A stretch of 64,000 nucleotides of DNA from Solea solea. Lineage: Eukaryota; Chordata; Actinopteri; Pleuronectiformes; Soleidae. The stretch covers positions 23,568,015-23,632,014 of the forward strand of contig NC_081152.1 of the NCBI RefSeq assembly GCF_958295425.1, given 5' to 3'. Shown piece by piece: positions 29,981-40,790 of the stretch. Position 1 is the first letter of the stretch. Every line of letters starts with the position of its first letter. A model generated the notes under the pieces. The model was not told the DNA's origin, ran no database searches, and worked only from the letters and a program-made list of their open reading frames with translations. The position numbers and the translations under genes were made by a program.

Positions 29981-30215
29981 TACGTTTGCAAATCAAACAG
30001 ACCCTCTTGTCTCTCACTTTCCAAAGACTCTCAAAAAACTCTCAAAAAACTATCCAGCTCAAACTCCAGCTCCTTCATCCACTAACTCCTCTTCTCTCTC
30101 TCTGTTGCAGGTGCAGACGGCGTCGGGGTAGATGCAGAGGGGGGCGGGGACAAATGTTTTTTTTTTCACATTCATCATTGAAGGTCATAATATATAACTT
30201 TTTTTTTTTTTTTAC
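29981..30215 (-). promoter_or_regulatory. Putative 5' region of recombinase copy I
   Basis: Equivalent to 23381-23615, with the GC box GAGGGGGGCGGGG at about 30136-30149. No open frame is shared between the copies, so conservation is likely regulatory or simply due to recent duplication. A T run ends the similarity near 30210, as in copy II. Confidence 0.45.
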
Positions 30216-30224
30216 TTGAGAAAC

Positions 30225-30305
30225 GAGTCAGTCATGTGGCTTACCTGGTAAAGCATCAGCTTTCAACCCAGGCGTCCCGTGTTCGATATCCTGGAGTTGC
30301 CTTTT
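30225..30305 (+). repeat. tRNA-like SINE head or degraded tRNA pseudogene
   Basis: GTGGCTTACCTGGTAAAGCA resembles a pol III A box, and GTGTTCGATATCCTGG resembles a B box about 40 bp downstream. The acceptor arm does not pair well, so this is not called as a functional tRNA. Confidence 0.4.
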
Positions 30306-30319
30306 CTGCAGACAGACCA

Positions 30320-32800
30320 CAGTAGATGCTGAGAACCCCTTCAATTTTTGTAATAATTCATAAACGCATCGAGCCAGGAGTCTGTTTTTCCAGATTATTG
30401 TTCAGTGACTCCGGAGGATCCTCTGTTCCGATTATGGGGGGCTCTGGGGTCAAAGGTCGGCCCAAAAGACAGTCTGTCAAATTCAAACATAAAAAAGGCT
30501 GGGAAACTGTCTTTTCTTCAATAAATTCCAGAAGACATTGAGCTATGGGTCTGAAAATTTAGTTTGTGTATCAGGGACAAAGTCTCATCCCGTGCACCGA
30601 GTTTGAGACCCGTGCGGCCTGCGGAAAGGTCAGAGGTCAGCAGTTTGGGGGCGATCAGTGACATTCAGCCTTAACCCTAAGTTTTTGGCAATAAATCCTA
30701 AAGGCATTGAGCCAGGGGTCCGATCTTCCAGTATGTGTATCGGGAACAAAGGCCGATCCAGGGTGCCGAGTTTCGGACCCGTGCGGCCTTCGGAAAGGTC
30801 AAAGGTCAGCCGTTCGGGTATGTTTTTTGTAACCATTCATAAACGCATCCAGCCAGGGGTCTGATTTTCGACTATGTCGTGCGCCATACAGTCTCCTGTT
30901 GGGATTGTTTTGTCCCGTTGCGATAGCGCCCCCACAGAGCTAGTTAGCTTTGCTGAGGGTCTACAGAGTTGGGACTCTGGAATACAGATAAGGGTCTCTG
31001 GAAAGGACCACAGGCCAAGTTTCAGGCAGTTTGGTCCATTTTTGTGGCAAAGGCGAGCACTCAAAGGTCGGAAAAGGCGACTTTTCAATGCCCCGCCCAT
31101 CAAAAAGTACAAGTCCGAGCGGCACGGGACCGACGCCTGTCCGCCCGTCTCGGGACCCCTAACGACATATACGAAATTCAGACTCCTGCGACCTGTGGAA
31201 ACATATGTCCTCCGTAACCTCCACTCTGGCCAAAGGCTCTATGACTGTAAAGAGTCTGAGAGGACCTGATTGTCAGATTTTGACATAGGACAAACAGGAC
31301 TTTGGGCTTTTCTCCCCCAGATTATTGCTCAGTGGCTCCGGAGGATCCTCTGTTCCGATTATGGGAGCTCTGGGGTCAAAGGTCGCCGCGCAGCGGCCTA
31401 AAAGACAGTCTGTGAAATTCAAATGTAAAAAAGGCGGGAAACTGTCTTTTCTTCAATAAATTCCAGAAGACATTGAGCTACGGGTCTGAAAATGCAGTAT
31501 GTGTATCAGGGACAAAGTCTCATCCCGTGCGCAGAGTTGGAGACCCGTGCGACCTATGGAAAGGTCAAAGGTCAGCCGTTCGGGTGTGTTTTTTGCAATA
31601 ATTCCTGAAGGCAATGAGCCAGGGGTCCGATCTTCCAGCATGTGTATCGGGAACAAAGGCTGATCCGGGGTGCAGAGTTTCGGATCCGTGCGGCCTTCGG
31701 AAAGGTCAAAGGTCAGCCATTTGGGTGTGTTTTTTGTAATAATTCCTAAAGGCATTGAGCCAGGGGTCCGATCTTCCAGTATGTGTATCGGGAACAAAGG
31801 CCGATCCAGGGTGCAGAGTTTCGGATCCGTGCGGCCTTCGGAAAGGTCAAAGGTCAGCCGTTCGGGTGTGTTTTTTGCAACCATTCATAAACGCATCCAG
31901 CCAGGAGTCTGATTTTCGACTATGTCGTGCGCCACACGGCCTCCTGTTGGGTTTGTTTCGTCCCGTTGCGATAGCGCCCCCGCAGAGCTAGTTAGCTTTG
32001 CTGAGGGTCTACAGAGTTGGGACTGTGGAATACAGATAAGGGTCTCTGGAAAGGACCGCAGGCCAAGTTTCAGGCAGTTTGGTCCATTTTTGTGGCAAAG
32101 GCGAGCACTCAAAGGCCGGAAAAGGCGACTTTTCAAAGCCCTGCCTATCGAAAAGTACACGTCCGAGCGGCACGGGACCAACGCCTGTCCGCCCGTCTCG
32201 GGACCCCAAACGACATATGCGAAATTCAGACTCCTGCGACCTGTGGAAACATATGTCCTCCAAAACCTCCACTCTGGCCAAAGGCTCTATGACTGTAAAG
32301 AGTCTGAGAGGACCTGATTGTCAGATTTTGACACAGGACAAACAGGACTTTGGGATTTTCTCCCCCAGATTATTGTTCGGTGGCTCCGGAGGATCCTCTG
32401 TTCCGATTATGGGGGCTCTGGGGTCAAAGGTCGCCGCGCAGCGGCCTAAAAGACAGTCTGTGAAATTCAAACGTAAAAAAGGCGGGAAACTGTCTTTTCT
32501 TCAATAAATTCCAGAAGACATTGAGCTACGGGTCTGAAAATTCAGTATGTGTATCAGGGACAAAGTCTCATCCCGTGCGCCGAGTTGGAGACCCGTGCGA
32601 CCTATGGAAAGGTCAAAGGTCAGCCGTTCGGGCGTGTTTTTTGTAATAATTCCTAAAGGCATTGAGCCAGGGGTCCGATCTTCCAGCATGTGTATCGGGA
32701 ACAAAGGCTGATCCACGGTGCCGAGTTTCGGACCAGTGCGACCTTCGGAAAGGTCAAAGGTCTGCCGTTCGGGTGTGTCTATCCCGCGTTTGCCCATTTG
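30320..32800. repeat. 1048-bp higher-order repeat with about 140-bp subunits and DR1 motifs
   Basis: CATTCATAAACGCATCCAGC occurs at 30834 and 31882, giving a 1048-bp period. Within each unit are subunits of about 140 bp holding GGGGTCCGATCTTCCAG, GTGTATCGGGAACAAAGG and CGGAAAGGTCAAAGGTCAG. AGGTCAAAGGTCA or a one-base variant occurs at 30627, 30796, 31562, 31703, 31844, 32610 and 32751; a related GGGTCAAAGGTCG sits in the other part of the unit (near 30452, 31374 and 32420). Repetitive frames such as 31453-31884 on the minus strand and 30874-31269 on the plus strand stay open because the repeat lacks stops in those frames. I regard them as artefacts. Confidence 0.8.
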
Positions 32801-32829
32801 GGTTTGGGATTGATTATTAATCTAGTATT

Positions 32830-33838
32830 AAAAATGGCTGCTAGACCTCCTCCTCGGCCTGAGCTTCTAGGAATATAGGTGTTAGCATGAGTGGGTGGAG
32901 TTGACTCATTTAGACTAACGTAATCTTCTTCATGTAACCAAGTTTCAGTTACACAGAATAAATCAATACGATTGTCAGAAATTAGATCATTTATTAAAAC
33001 AGATTTTGAGGAGAGAGACCTTATATTTAATAGTCCACATTTAAAAATGGTATTATTTGACTCTATTTTATTGTTGGTATTAATCTTTATTAAGTTAGAA
33101 TGTCTAACTCCTCTTCTGTTTGTTATTGATTTATTTACTTTATTTACTTTATTTACTTTAGTTTACTTTAGTAGGTCGAGGGACAGACACAGTCTTTATG
33201 GGGTTTTTAATTGGTGACTGCTCGAAAAGAAGCACAGAGAAGCATGAAAGACTGCAACTCTGTGTCCTGGTCTCAGCTCTGGATTGTCATGGGTTTCTAA
33301 TAAAATGTCCTAAGCTGCTAGATAAGAGAGCTGCTCCATCCAAAGTGGGATGGATGCCGTCTCTCCTCATGAGACCAGGTTTCCCCCAGAAGGTTTGCCA
33401 GTTATCTAAAAACCCAATGTTGTTTTCTGGACACCACCTCGACAGCCAGCGATTGAATGACGACATGCGGCTATACATGTCATCACTGGTCACATTGGGC
33501 AAAGGACCAGAGAAGATTACGTTGTCACATTAAATGTGGCACACAACACAGGAGAGAGCAGGAGAAGGAGAGGGAGAAGAGAAGCCATCGCTGCTAAGCT
33601 AACTTGTTACGCTAACAAAGAAAGAAACACCGTACGTGATCTACGTAAATGATCGTTTAAGCAAAAGTAGCGGGTGAAAGTATTAGTCAATTCATTAAGT
33701 GTTTGTTCAGTTAATTGATCGTTACAGTAGATAGAAAACCGCAGAGAGAGCAAGAGACACACAGCGTAACACCAGTGGAAGCACAGTAAGTGACACAATA
33801 CTTTACCGCCCCGTCAGAGCAACAGAGTCGTCCTCATT
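32830..33838 (-). mobile_element. L2-group LINE 5' region, inverted copy
   Basis: Minus-strand counterpart of 1878-2850. From 33838 the 5' leader runs in; frame 33502-33287 encodes an ORF1 segment [20 protein letters not shown] then [20 protein letters not shown], the DxxH block of an SGNH-type esterase domain known in L2/CR1 ORF1s. The endonuclease N-terminus follows ([13 protein letters not shown], TETW region near 32950) and stops at about 32830 in unrelated sequence. There is no RT. The inverted twin lies 30 kb away. Confidence 0.75.
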
Positions 33839-35011
33839 CCATATATTCAGGATTCATTCAATATATTCAAAGTTTCATTCCATATCTTCAGAGTTTCATT
33901 CCATATCTTCAGAGTTTCATTCCATATCTTCAGAGTTTCATTACATATATTCCGAGTTTCATTACATATATTAAGAGTTTCATTACATATATTCAGGATT
34001 CATTCAATATATTCAAAGTTTTATTCCATATATTCAAAGTTTCATTCCATATATTCAGGATTCATTCAATATATTCAAAGTTTCATTCCATATATTCAGG
34101 ATTCATTCAATATATTCAGGATTCATTCAATATATTCAGGATTCATTCAATATATTAAAAGTTTTATTCCATATATTCAGGATTCATTCAATATATTCAG
34201 GATTCATTCAATATATTCAGGATTCATTCAATATATTAAAAGTTTTATTCCATATATTCAGGATTCATTCAATATATTCAGGATTCATTCAATATATTCA
34301 AAGTTTTATTCCATATATTCAAAGTTTCATTCCATATATTCAGGATTCATTCAATATATTCAGGATTCATTCAATATATTCAAAGTTTCATTCAATATAT
34401 TTAAGGTGCATTCCATATATTCAAAGGTTCACTCCATATATTCAGGATTCATTCAATATATTCAAAGTTTTATTCCATATCTTCAGAGTTTCATTACATA
34501 TATTCCGAGTTTCATTACATATATTCAGGATTCATTCAATATATTCAAAGTTTTATTCCATATATTCAAAGTTTCATTCCATATATTCAGGATTCATTCA
34601 ATATATTCAAAGTTTCATTCCATATATTCAGGATTCATTCAATATATTCAGGATTCATTCAATATATTCAGGATTCATTCAATATATTAAAAGTTTTATT
34701 CCATATATTCAGGATTCATTCAATATATTCAGGATTCATTCAATATATTCAGGATTCATTCAATATATTAAAAGTTTTATTCCATATATTCAGGATTCAT
34801 TCAATATATTCAGGATTCATTCAATATATTCAAAGTTTTATTCCATATATTCAAAGTTTCATTCCATATATTCAGGATTCATTCAATATATTCAGGATTC
34901 ATTCAATATATTCAAAGTTTCATTCAATATATTTAAGGTGCATTCCATATATTCAAAGGTTCACTCCATATATTCAGGATTCATTCAATATATTCAAAGT
35001 TTTATTCCATA
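33838..35011. repeat. 20-21-bp AT-rich satellite, block 1
   Basis: Units vary around ATTCAGGATTCATTCAATAT (20 bp) and ATTCAAAGTTTCATTCCATAT (21 bp). A higher-order period of about 532 bp is visible: TTAAGGTGCATTCCATATAT occurs at 34401 and 34933. Predicted peptides of FIQYIQSFIPYIQ type are translations of the satellite and not genes. Confidence 0.95.
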
Positions 35012-35762
35012 TGTGAGGACAATCAGTTCAGATTATTATAAAAAGGGACACCCATATCTTTTTGTTATTTAATATTTCATGTTATTAATATTTTCTGTTT
35101 TATCTAAAATAATCACTGTGCTCTAGTTTCTGCAATCAGGCAATACAGGGGTGTAGTGGCGCCTTTACGCCACAAGAGGGAGTATCCCGCAAATGAGCAA
35201 CTCTGTCAAGGGAAAATACAGCCGATGCACACAGGGTATAACCTGCATCCGGCTGGACAGAAACGTAATGATGTGTATTGCCATGTGTATTTCCAGGTAA
35301 GCAGAAGAGAAACGGGTAAATTAGACATATCAAAGAGTAACACCACAGAGTTATAAAGGTGGCGAGGAAGTTGGCCGAGTATTCCTGTCATTTTAAAGTC
35401 TGTTTTGTTGTAAGTTATCCCTGTAACTCAGAAGCTGACGCTAATGGTAAAGCTAATGCTAACTGTATGATGAGTATGACTGTATGATGTATGATGAGCC
35501 ACGTTAGCCGCTAAGCCAAGTTACTGGGATAGGTATAGAGGGTGTTGGGTGTTTATATGTTTATACCAAACCATAGATATGGTGCCAATGTAACAGCCAG
35601 TGATATGTGTCTGTATATATGTTCAAACTAACATGGAAAATATATATAACCTGCATCCGGCTGGACAGAAACGTAATGATGTGTATTGCCATGTGTATTT
35701 CCAGACTGTCCAGTAAAGAATGTGAATGAAGCCACACTGTGTCTTTATTGAAGTGTGCAACA
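35012..35762 (+). mobile_element. Solo-LTR-like insertion in the satellite
   Basis: The 751-bp insert starts TGTGAGGACAATC and ends TGTGCAACA, with CATA on both sides (35008-35011 and 35763-35766). TG..CA ends with a 4-bp duplication suit a solo LTR. Inside, a 60-bp segment is repeated exactly at 35237-35296 and 35645-35704; the first copy is followed by GTAAGC and the second ends TTTCCAG. No coding frame is present. Strand is assumed. Confidence 0.65.
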
Positions 35763-36685
35763 CATATATTCAAAGTTTTATTCCATATATTCAAAGTTTC
35801 ATTCCATATATTCAGGATTCATTCAATATATTCAAAGTTTTATTCCATATATTCAAAGTTTCATTCCATATATTCAGGATTCATTCAATATATTCAAAGT
35901 TTTATTCCATATATTCAAAGTTTTATTCCATATATTCAAAGTTTCATTCCATATATTCAGGATTCATTCAATATATTCAGGATTCATTCAATGTATTCAA
36001 AGTTTCATTCAATATATTTAAGGTGCATTCCATATATTCAAAGGTTCATTCCATATATTCAAAGGTTCACTCCATATATTCAGGATTCATTCAATATATT
36101 TAAGGTTCATTCCATATATTCAAAGGTTCCTTCAATATATTCAAGTTTCACTCCATATATTCAAAAGTTCATTCAATATATTTAAGGTTCATTCCATATA
36201 TTCAAAGGTTCCTTCAATATATTCAAGTTTCACTCCATATATTCAAAAGTTAATTCCATATATTCAAAGGTTCATTCAATATATTCAAGGTTCATTCAAT
36301 ATATTCAAAGGTTCATTCAATATATTCAAGGTTCATTCAATATATTCAAAGGTTCATTCAATATATTCAAGGTTCATTCAATATATTCAAAGGTTCACTC
36401 CATTTATTCAAGTTTCATTCAATATATTCAAGGTTGTTTCAATATATTCAAGGTCCATTCCATATATTCAAAGGTTCACTCCATATATTCAAGGTTCACT
36501 CCATATATTCAAAGGTTCATTCAATATATTCAAGTTTCCCTCCATATATTCAAGTTTCACTCCATATATTCAAAAGTTCATTCCATATATTCAAATGTTC
36601 ATTCAATATATTCAAGGTTCATTCAATATATTCAAGGTTCATTCCATATATTCAAAGGTTCATTCCATATTCCGTTATATTCAAT
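35763..36685. repeat. 20-21-bp AT-rich satellite, block 2
   Basis: The satellite continues after the insert, now richer in the ATTCAAGGTTCATTCAATAT and ATTCAAAGGTTCATTCAATAT variants. A last scrap with the same units lies at 37498-37532, beyond the SINE. Confidence 0.95.
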
Positions 36686-36691
36686 ATATAT

Positions 36692-37499
36692 GGGGTGGAG
36701 TGGCTTAGTGATTAAGACCGGTACCCTGTGTGCAAAAGACTTCATGGTCGCAAGTTCAACTCCACCCCTGGCAGGTTGTACTCAATTCCCTTGTAAGTCG
36801 CTGTTACGTTCTTAATTTGTTTGTTAGACAAACAAGACAGCAACACAACAAACCAAAGTTTTAAATGAGACAAAGAAGGTTTAAAGAAATTATATTTAAT
36901 AATGAATACTTAAACACAGCCTGGTTTACAAAAGGTGGGGGGAGGAAAGGAGGGAGGTGGAGTGCCAAATAAATGAAATCAATAAAACAAAACTAGTCCT
37001 ACTCTATACCTTTGTTTCCAAACAAAAAAACCCTGTCCTCTCTAAAAACAAGAGTTCAAAATAATTGTCAAAATGTTACATGGGTGGCAATGCTCCACCG
37101 CTAAGCTAGTGTACATAGACAGTGTTACCTACGTGCTGCCATGTACAGGGTACCCCAAGCTGAACTAACTCCCTTCCCCACCACACACCATTTACCACGA
37201 CTGTTGTTGTCTGCCAGCAATTGCATCGAGTGTAAACAAGTTGAGAGGGTGAGAGCTCCTCAACAGGCTCCCCTTTATTGAGCCTCCCGTCAGATGATTG
37301 GCCATGGCAGAAGTCAAGGCAGTGGCCTCATGTCCTCCCATGTGCAGCTCATGATGATCAGCACCTGGTGGAAGGATAGGGGAGGGAGAGAGGAGAGAAG
37401 AGGACAAGAAAAACTAACACAATGCCCCTGCTGGGCATGTAACAGTCGCTTTGGATAAAAGCGTCTGCTAAATGACATGTAATGTAATGTAATGTAATA
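36692..37499 (+). mobile_element. tRNA-derived SINE with L2-type tail, split by a 641-bp insert
   Basis: The head (36692-36770) has a pol III A box in GTGGCTTAGTGATTAAGA and a B box in GCAAGTTCAACTCC. The body continues to TTGTAAGTCGCT at 36802. After the insert it resumes at 37444 with AGTCGCTTTGGATAAAAGCG and ends in (ATGTA)n at 37475-37499. The last 50 bp equal the 3' end of the L2 LINE at 14625-14680. It sits in the satellite, whose units resume at 37498. Confidence 0.82.
36803..37443. mobile_element. 641-bp insert in SINE, GTTAC ends, 7-bp duplication
   Basis: The insert begins GTTACGTTCTTAATTTG and ends GGGCATGTAAC, so the outer five bases are inverted repeats. AGTCGCT is duplicated at 36796-36802 and 37444-37450. 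There is no coding frame longer than 75 codons and no known transposase. Probably a non-autonomous DNA transposon or similar; class not determined. Confidence 0.65.
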
Positions 37500-37544
37500 T
37501 TCAAAGGTTCATTCCATATATTCAAAGGATTAATTTCCTGAATG

Positions 37545-37547
37545 GCA

Positions 37548-37579
<32 letters not shown>

Positions 37580-37612
37580 CACATGTATATATAATAATAT
37601 ATGTATAAGTTA
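37545..37612. repeat. (TA)n microsatellite
   Basis: TATATATA run followed by imperfect TATGTATATACACATG sequence. Confidence 0.9.
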
Positions 37613-38410
37613 CAGTTTTATTGATGTTATTATATGTAACTTTTTGTATTTGGTTTGATTGTTGTTTCAGGTTTATGACCTGTGGTCACCTGTAGCCTTT
37701 GATAAAAATAAAAAGAAGACAAACACGAGTTTGTGTGCTTTATGTCAAGCCTTTTCGGAGAGCTAAATTTAAAAAATCCGAACAAGGCCGCTGGAGGCAA
37801 CAGTGGCCTCAGCATGCGTTTGAAGGAATTGTTTAGTCAGGACAGCTGCTGGATGAGGGCATGGCTTCTTCTCAGTCATGTAGCCTTAGGGCAGTACAAA
37901 ATCAAGAACATATTCTGGAAAACATAGGCCTAAAGTCAATTTATTTTAATGTTTTGTTTTATTTACATGAGTAAATGAGTGAGAGCTACTTTTCATTTGA
38001 GATCTCCAGCCTAAGTTCCATTTTGATAACTTTGCACTCTTTAAATTTACTCTCGTCAAGCTTTTTCTCCTTTTTTACATTTGTAAATGAGTACCGGATA
38101 ATTTTTCATTTGAGTCCCATTTTTTCAACATGTGCACTACATTTGTAATGACAATGACACTTTGACAGTTTCAGAGTTTACAGTTTGTTCAAAATAAATC
38201 ACTTCGAGGCATTTTGAAATTGCTTTTCCGTGAAAAAAATGTGTTGAATTAATTTGACAATGCAAGATCCTCACTGTTACATACAACTGTCTATTTATAA
38301 AACAATATCTGTAAGAATTGTAAAGACTAAAGACCCAAATGAGCAGATAGCTGTTAAAAAGACAGACCCTAAGAAAGAGAGAGGTGCCCAGTACATATGG
38401 CAAGTGGTAA
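37613..38410. other. Intergenic, nothing recognised
   Basis: Short frames only (up to 88 codons), with no domain or element ends that I can support. Confidence 0.35.
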
Positions 38411-38414
38411 TGAC

Positions 38415-38865
38415 ATGTGTGTTAGGAACTCTCACAAAGCTTGGACCCAAATGCACAAGGCCAGAAACAGGAGAAGGTTTTTAAAGAGCTTTATTGGCTC
38501 CTGTAACCAGGAAACAAAAGGTGAGCTGGAAAAGCTCAGAAAAAAGTTACACACTACGCTAAACTTGACCTTAAAACTGAGAAACAAACAAAAACATTAG
38601 CTGGACTAACACAACAAAAGATCCCTTTCTTGGTTCAGGACCTGAAGTGGCACGGACACACGTCAGACACTCTGGCCACAGGAACTGGGAGAAGGGAGTA
38701 TATATAGGGAGTGAGGGTAAGGAGCACCAGGTGAAAACAATCAGGGAATCAGACGAGACACAGAACAAGGCACACAGGAAGTAGAGAAAACCCCTTACAA
38801 AAATAAAACAGGAAGTGACACCGAACTAAAACTAACTAACACAACTGACGGTGCATGACAATGTG
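38415..38865 (-). repeat. Interspersed repeat (TTGGACCCAAATGCA end)
   Basis: The block starts GGAACTCTCACAAAGCTTGG, has GGCTCCTGTAACCAGG, a run of AGGAAGTAGAGAAAAC and AACAGGAAGTGACACC words, and ends TGACGGTGCATGACAATG. This is the order of an abundant fish non-autonomous repeat that includes TGGACCCAAATGC and CAGGTGAAAACAATCAGGGA. Confidence 0.55.
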
Positions 38866-40394
38866 TTTATGTGACTATGCCATCCACTATACCTATTTTT
38901 TTATGAGCAAACTACACAAAAACTTACATATCAGCACATAAGACACTGCAAAAACCTATGGAATTACATTGAAACTATCTTTATGGAATTTACAGATTTC
39001 TTTAATTCAAGAACCACATGGTTGTGCATATGTGGGTGAATGAGTGCATTAAATCAATTTAGGGGCAGCATATCTACAGCATATGCATCAGACAAACATT
39101 AAGTTTTTTAAATATTGGTGGATAAAGCAGTATGATATGATATTATTGAGTGTGGGGGAATCACTACAGAGCAGCAGTGGGAGCAAGCAGCATGAGAGGA
39201 GGAAAGAGATCTGGTGGATTAGACTTAAACACCAAGACTGTTTGGGCAAAACAAAGCTTTCAAGGAAGACGCAGCCGATGAGCTTGTTGCATTTTCTTGG
39301 ATGTAACTGGGCCTTGTTGCATTGTTGTAGTCCATTGATTGCAAGTCATTTTAATGATTTGATTGTGAACTATATATGTTAGTGGGTAAAACAATGTTGG
39401 GAAATATAGTTAAAAAGGATTTCATGGTAGTTAAATACAGTTAAAACTAATGCCTTTTAAAAATCATGTGAGCTGAATGCAATTTAAATGTTATGTATTA
39501 AAATATGATTAATTTATTGCATAGTTAAAATCATGAGGTCAAGTCAAATTCCACACTGAGAAAGTATTGCATGTGATTTCTGTATTTAACTTGTTTATTA
39601 AGATATTGCTAGATTATTTGCTACTTATTTACAAGGTTTATTTCTGGGTATTGAGAATTTGGGAATTGAGAACCTCATTCTCAGGTGTTTCACTGAGTGT
39701 GTTTATCTTGGTTTCATTTATTAAAATGGTATTTTGTTTGTGTTTAAAGGTTGTTCACCTGGCTGTTCACATTGCATCAATCCAATCTTCTGAATAAAAG
39801 AAAGAAGAAAAAGAGAGCAAAGGTGTGATGAGTGGAATCCTGTAAAGTCTTCCTGAAATTAGCAGCCTTATCAAGTGGGGAGTTTTGCACACTAAAGCCT
39901 TGCCATAGTGAGGGACTTGACAATACAGTATGTTATTACATTATCGGCTTAGTTATTATATTTTTTAGCCAAATCTGCAAGCAATTTAATGTTGCTTTGT
40001 AGATCAGACTGGCCCCACTGTTTTGGTCGATTCAACGATCCCAGAGAAAAAGTAAAGCTTTGTTTATGATACTGGCAAAGTACTCTCTGTAGCCACGGAG
40101 AGCCCTCTCCATCGTCGCAAACCCTGTCGGAGAGCCTCTCTGGAGCCCAACGTGTGCCTCCAAAAAATGTTATCATCCTTCGAGGCAACTGGGACCAATG
40201 GAGACCACGGTGCTGTCATTGGTCAGTTAACAACTCATTCCCGCAGCCCTAGTGTTCTGGCGGTGAATTGCAATACCATACTGAAAACTGCAACACACTA
40301 CCAAGCACTATGACCTTTCAACATTGTTCTGTCCTTTTTCTCGTCCTCTCCTTTTCTTTCCTTCCTTACAGGAAGCTGAAAATCTAGTTCATGC
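38866..40394. other. Intergenic, nothing recognised
   Basis: AT-rich sequence with frames under 100 codons. None carries a motif that I recognise. Confidence 0.35.
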
Positions 40395-40790
40395 TTTTGT
40401 TTCAGTTCATTCAAAATGCTGCAGCACGAGTTCTGACAGGAACTAGAAAGAGAGACCCTATAACTCCAGTGTTAGCTTCTCTACACTGGTTCACTGTACA
40501 GTTTAGAATTCAATTTAAAATTCTCCTCCTCACTTAGAAAGCACTTAATGGTCAGGCCCCTTCATACCTGAAAGACCTAGTCTTACCTTATTGCCCTAAT
40601 AGACCACTTAGGTCACAAAATACAGGTTTACTTGTGGTTCAGAGTCTGTAAGAGCAGATGACGGTTTGTGAGGCGGAGCCTCTCTCTGTATTTAAACCTG
40701 GACCATCTCTTAGTTATGCTGCTATAGACCCAGACTGCTGGGGGAATTTCCTGTGGTGCACTCACACTCACTCTCTCACACTCAGGGTAT
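40395..40790 (+). mobile_element. L2/CR1-group LINE C-terminal fragment
   Basis: The plus strand encodes IQNAAARVLTGTRKRDPITP, VLASLHWFTVQF and KALNGQAPSYLKDLVLPY with a few stops. This is the conserved C-terminal region that precedes the 3' untranslated region in L2/CR1-group LINEs. The 3' part (CTGCTATAGACCCAGACTGC) is also typical. Truncated 5' and dead. Confidence 0.8.

Noticed and set aside
30874..32507. Open frames of 130-143 codons on both strands
   Set aside because: They recur in each unit of the higher-order repeat and stay open because the unit lacks stops in those frames; no domain and no splice or start conservation.
33790..36715. Long plus-strand frames with FIQYIQSFIPYIQ-type repeats
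   Set aside because: They are translations of the 20-21-bp AT satellite in several frames at once, with no start context or unique sequence.
36692..36770. Functional tRNA gene
   Set aside because: A and B boxes are present, but arms do not pair properly and an L2-type tail follows; it is a SINE head.
39083..39382. 99-codon plus-strand frame
   Set aside because: No recognised motif, no codon-level support, and it lies in AT-rich intergenic DNA.
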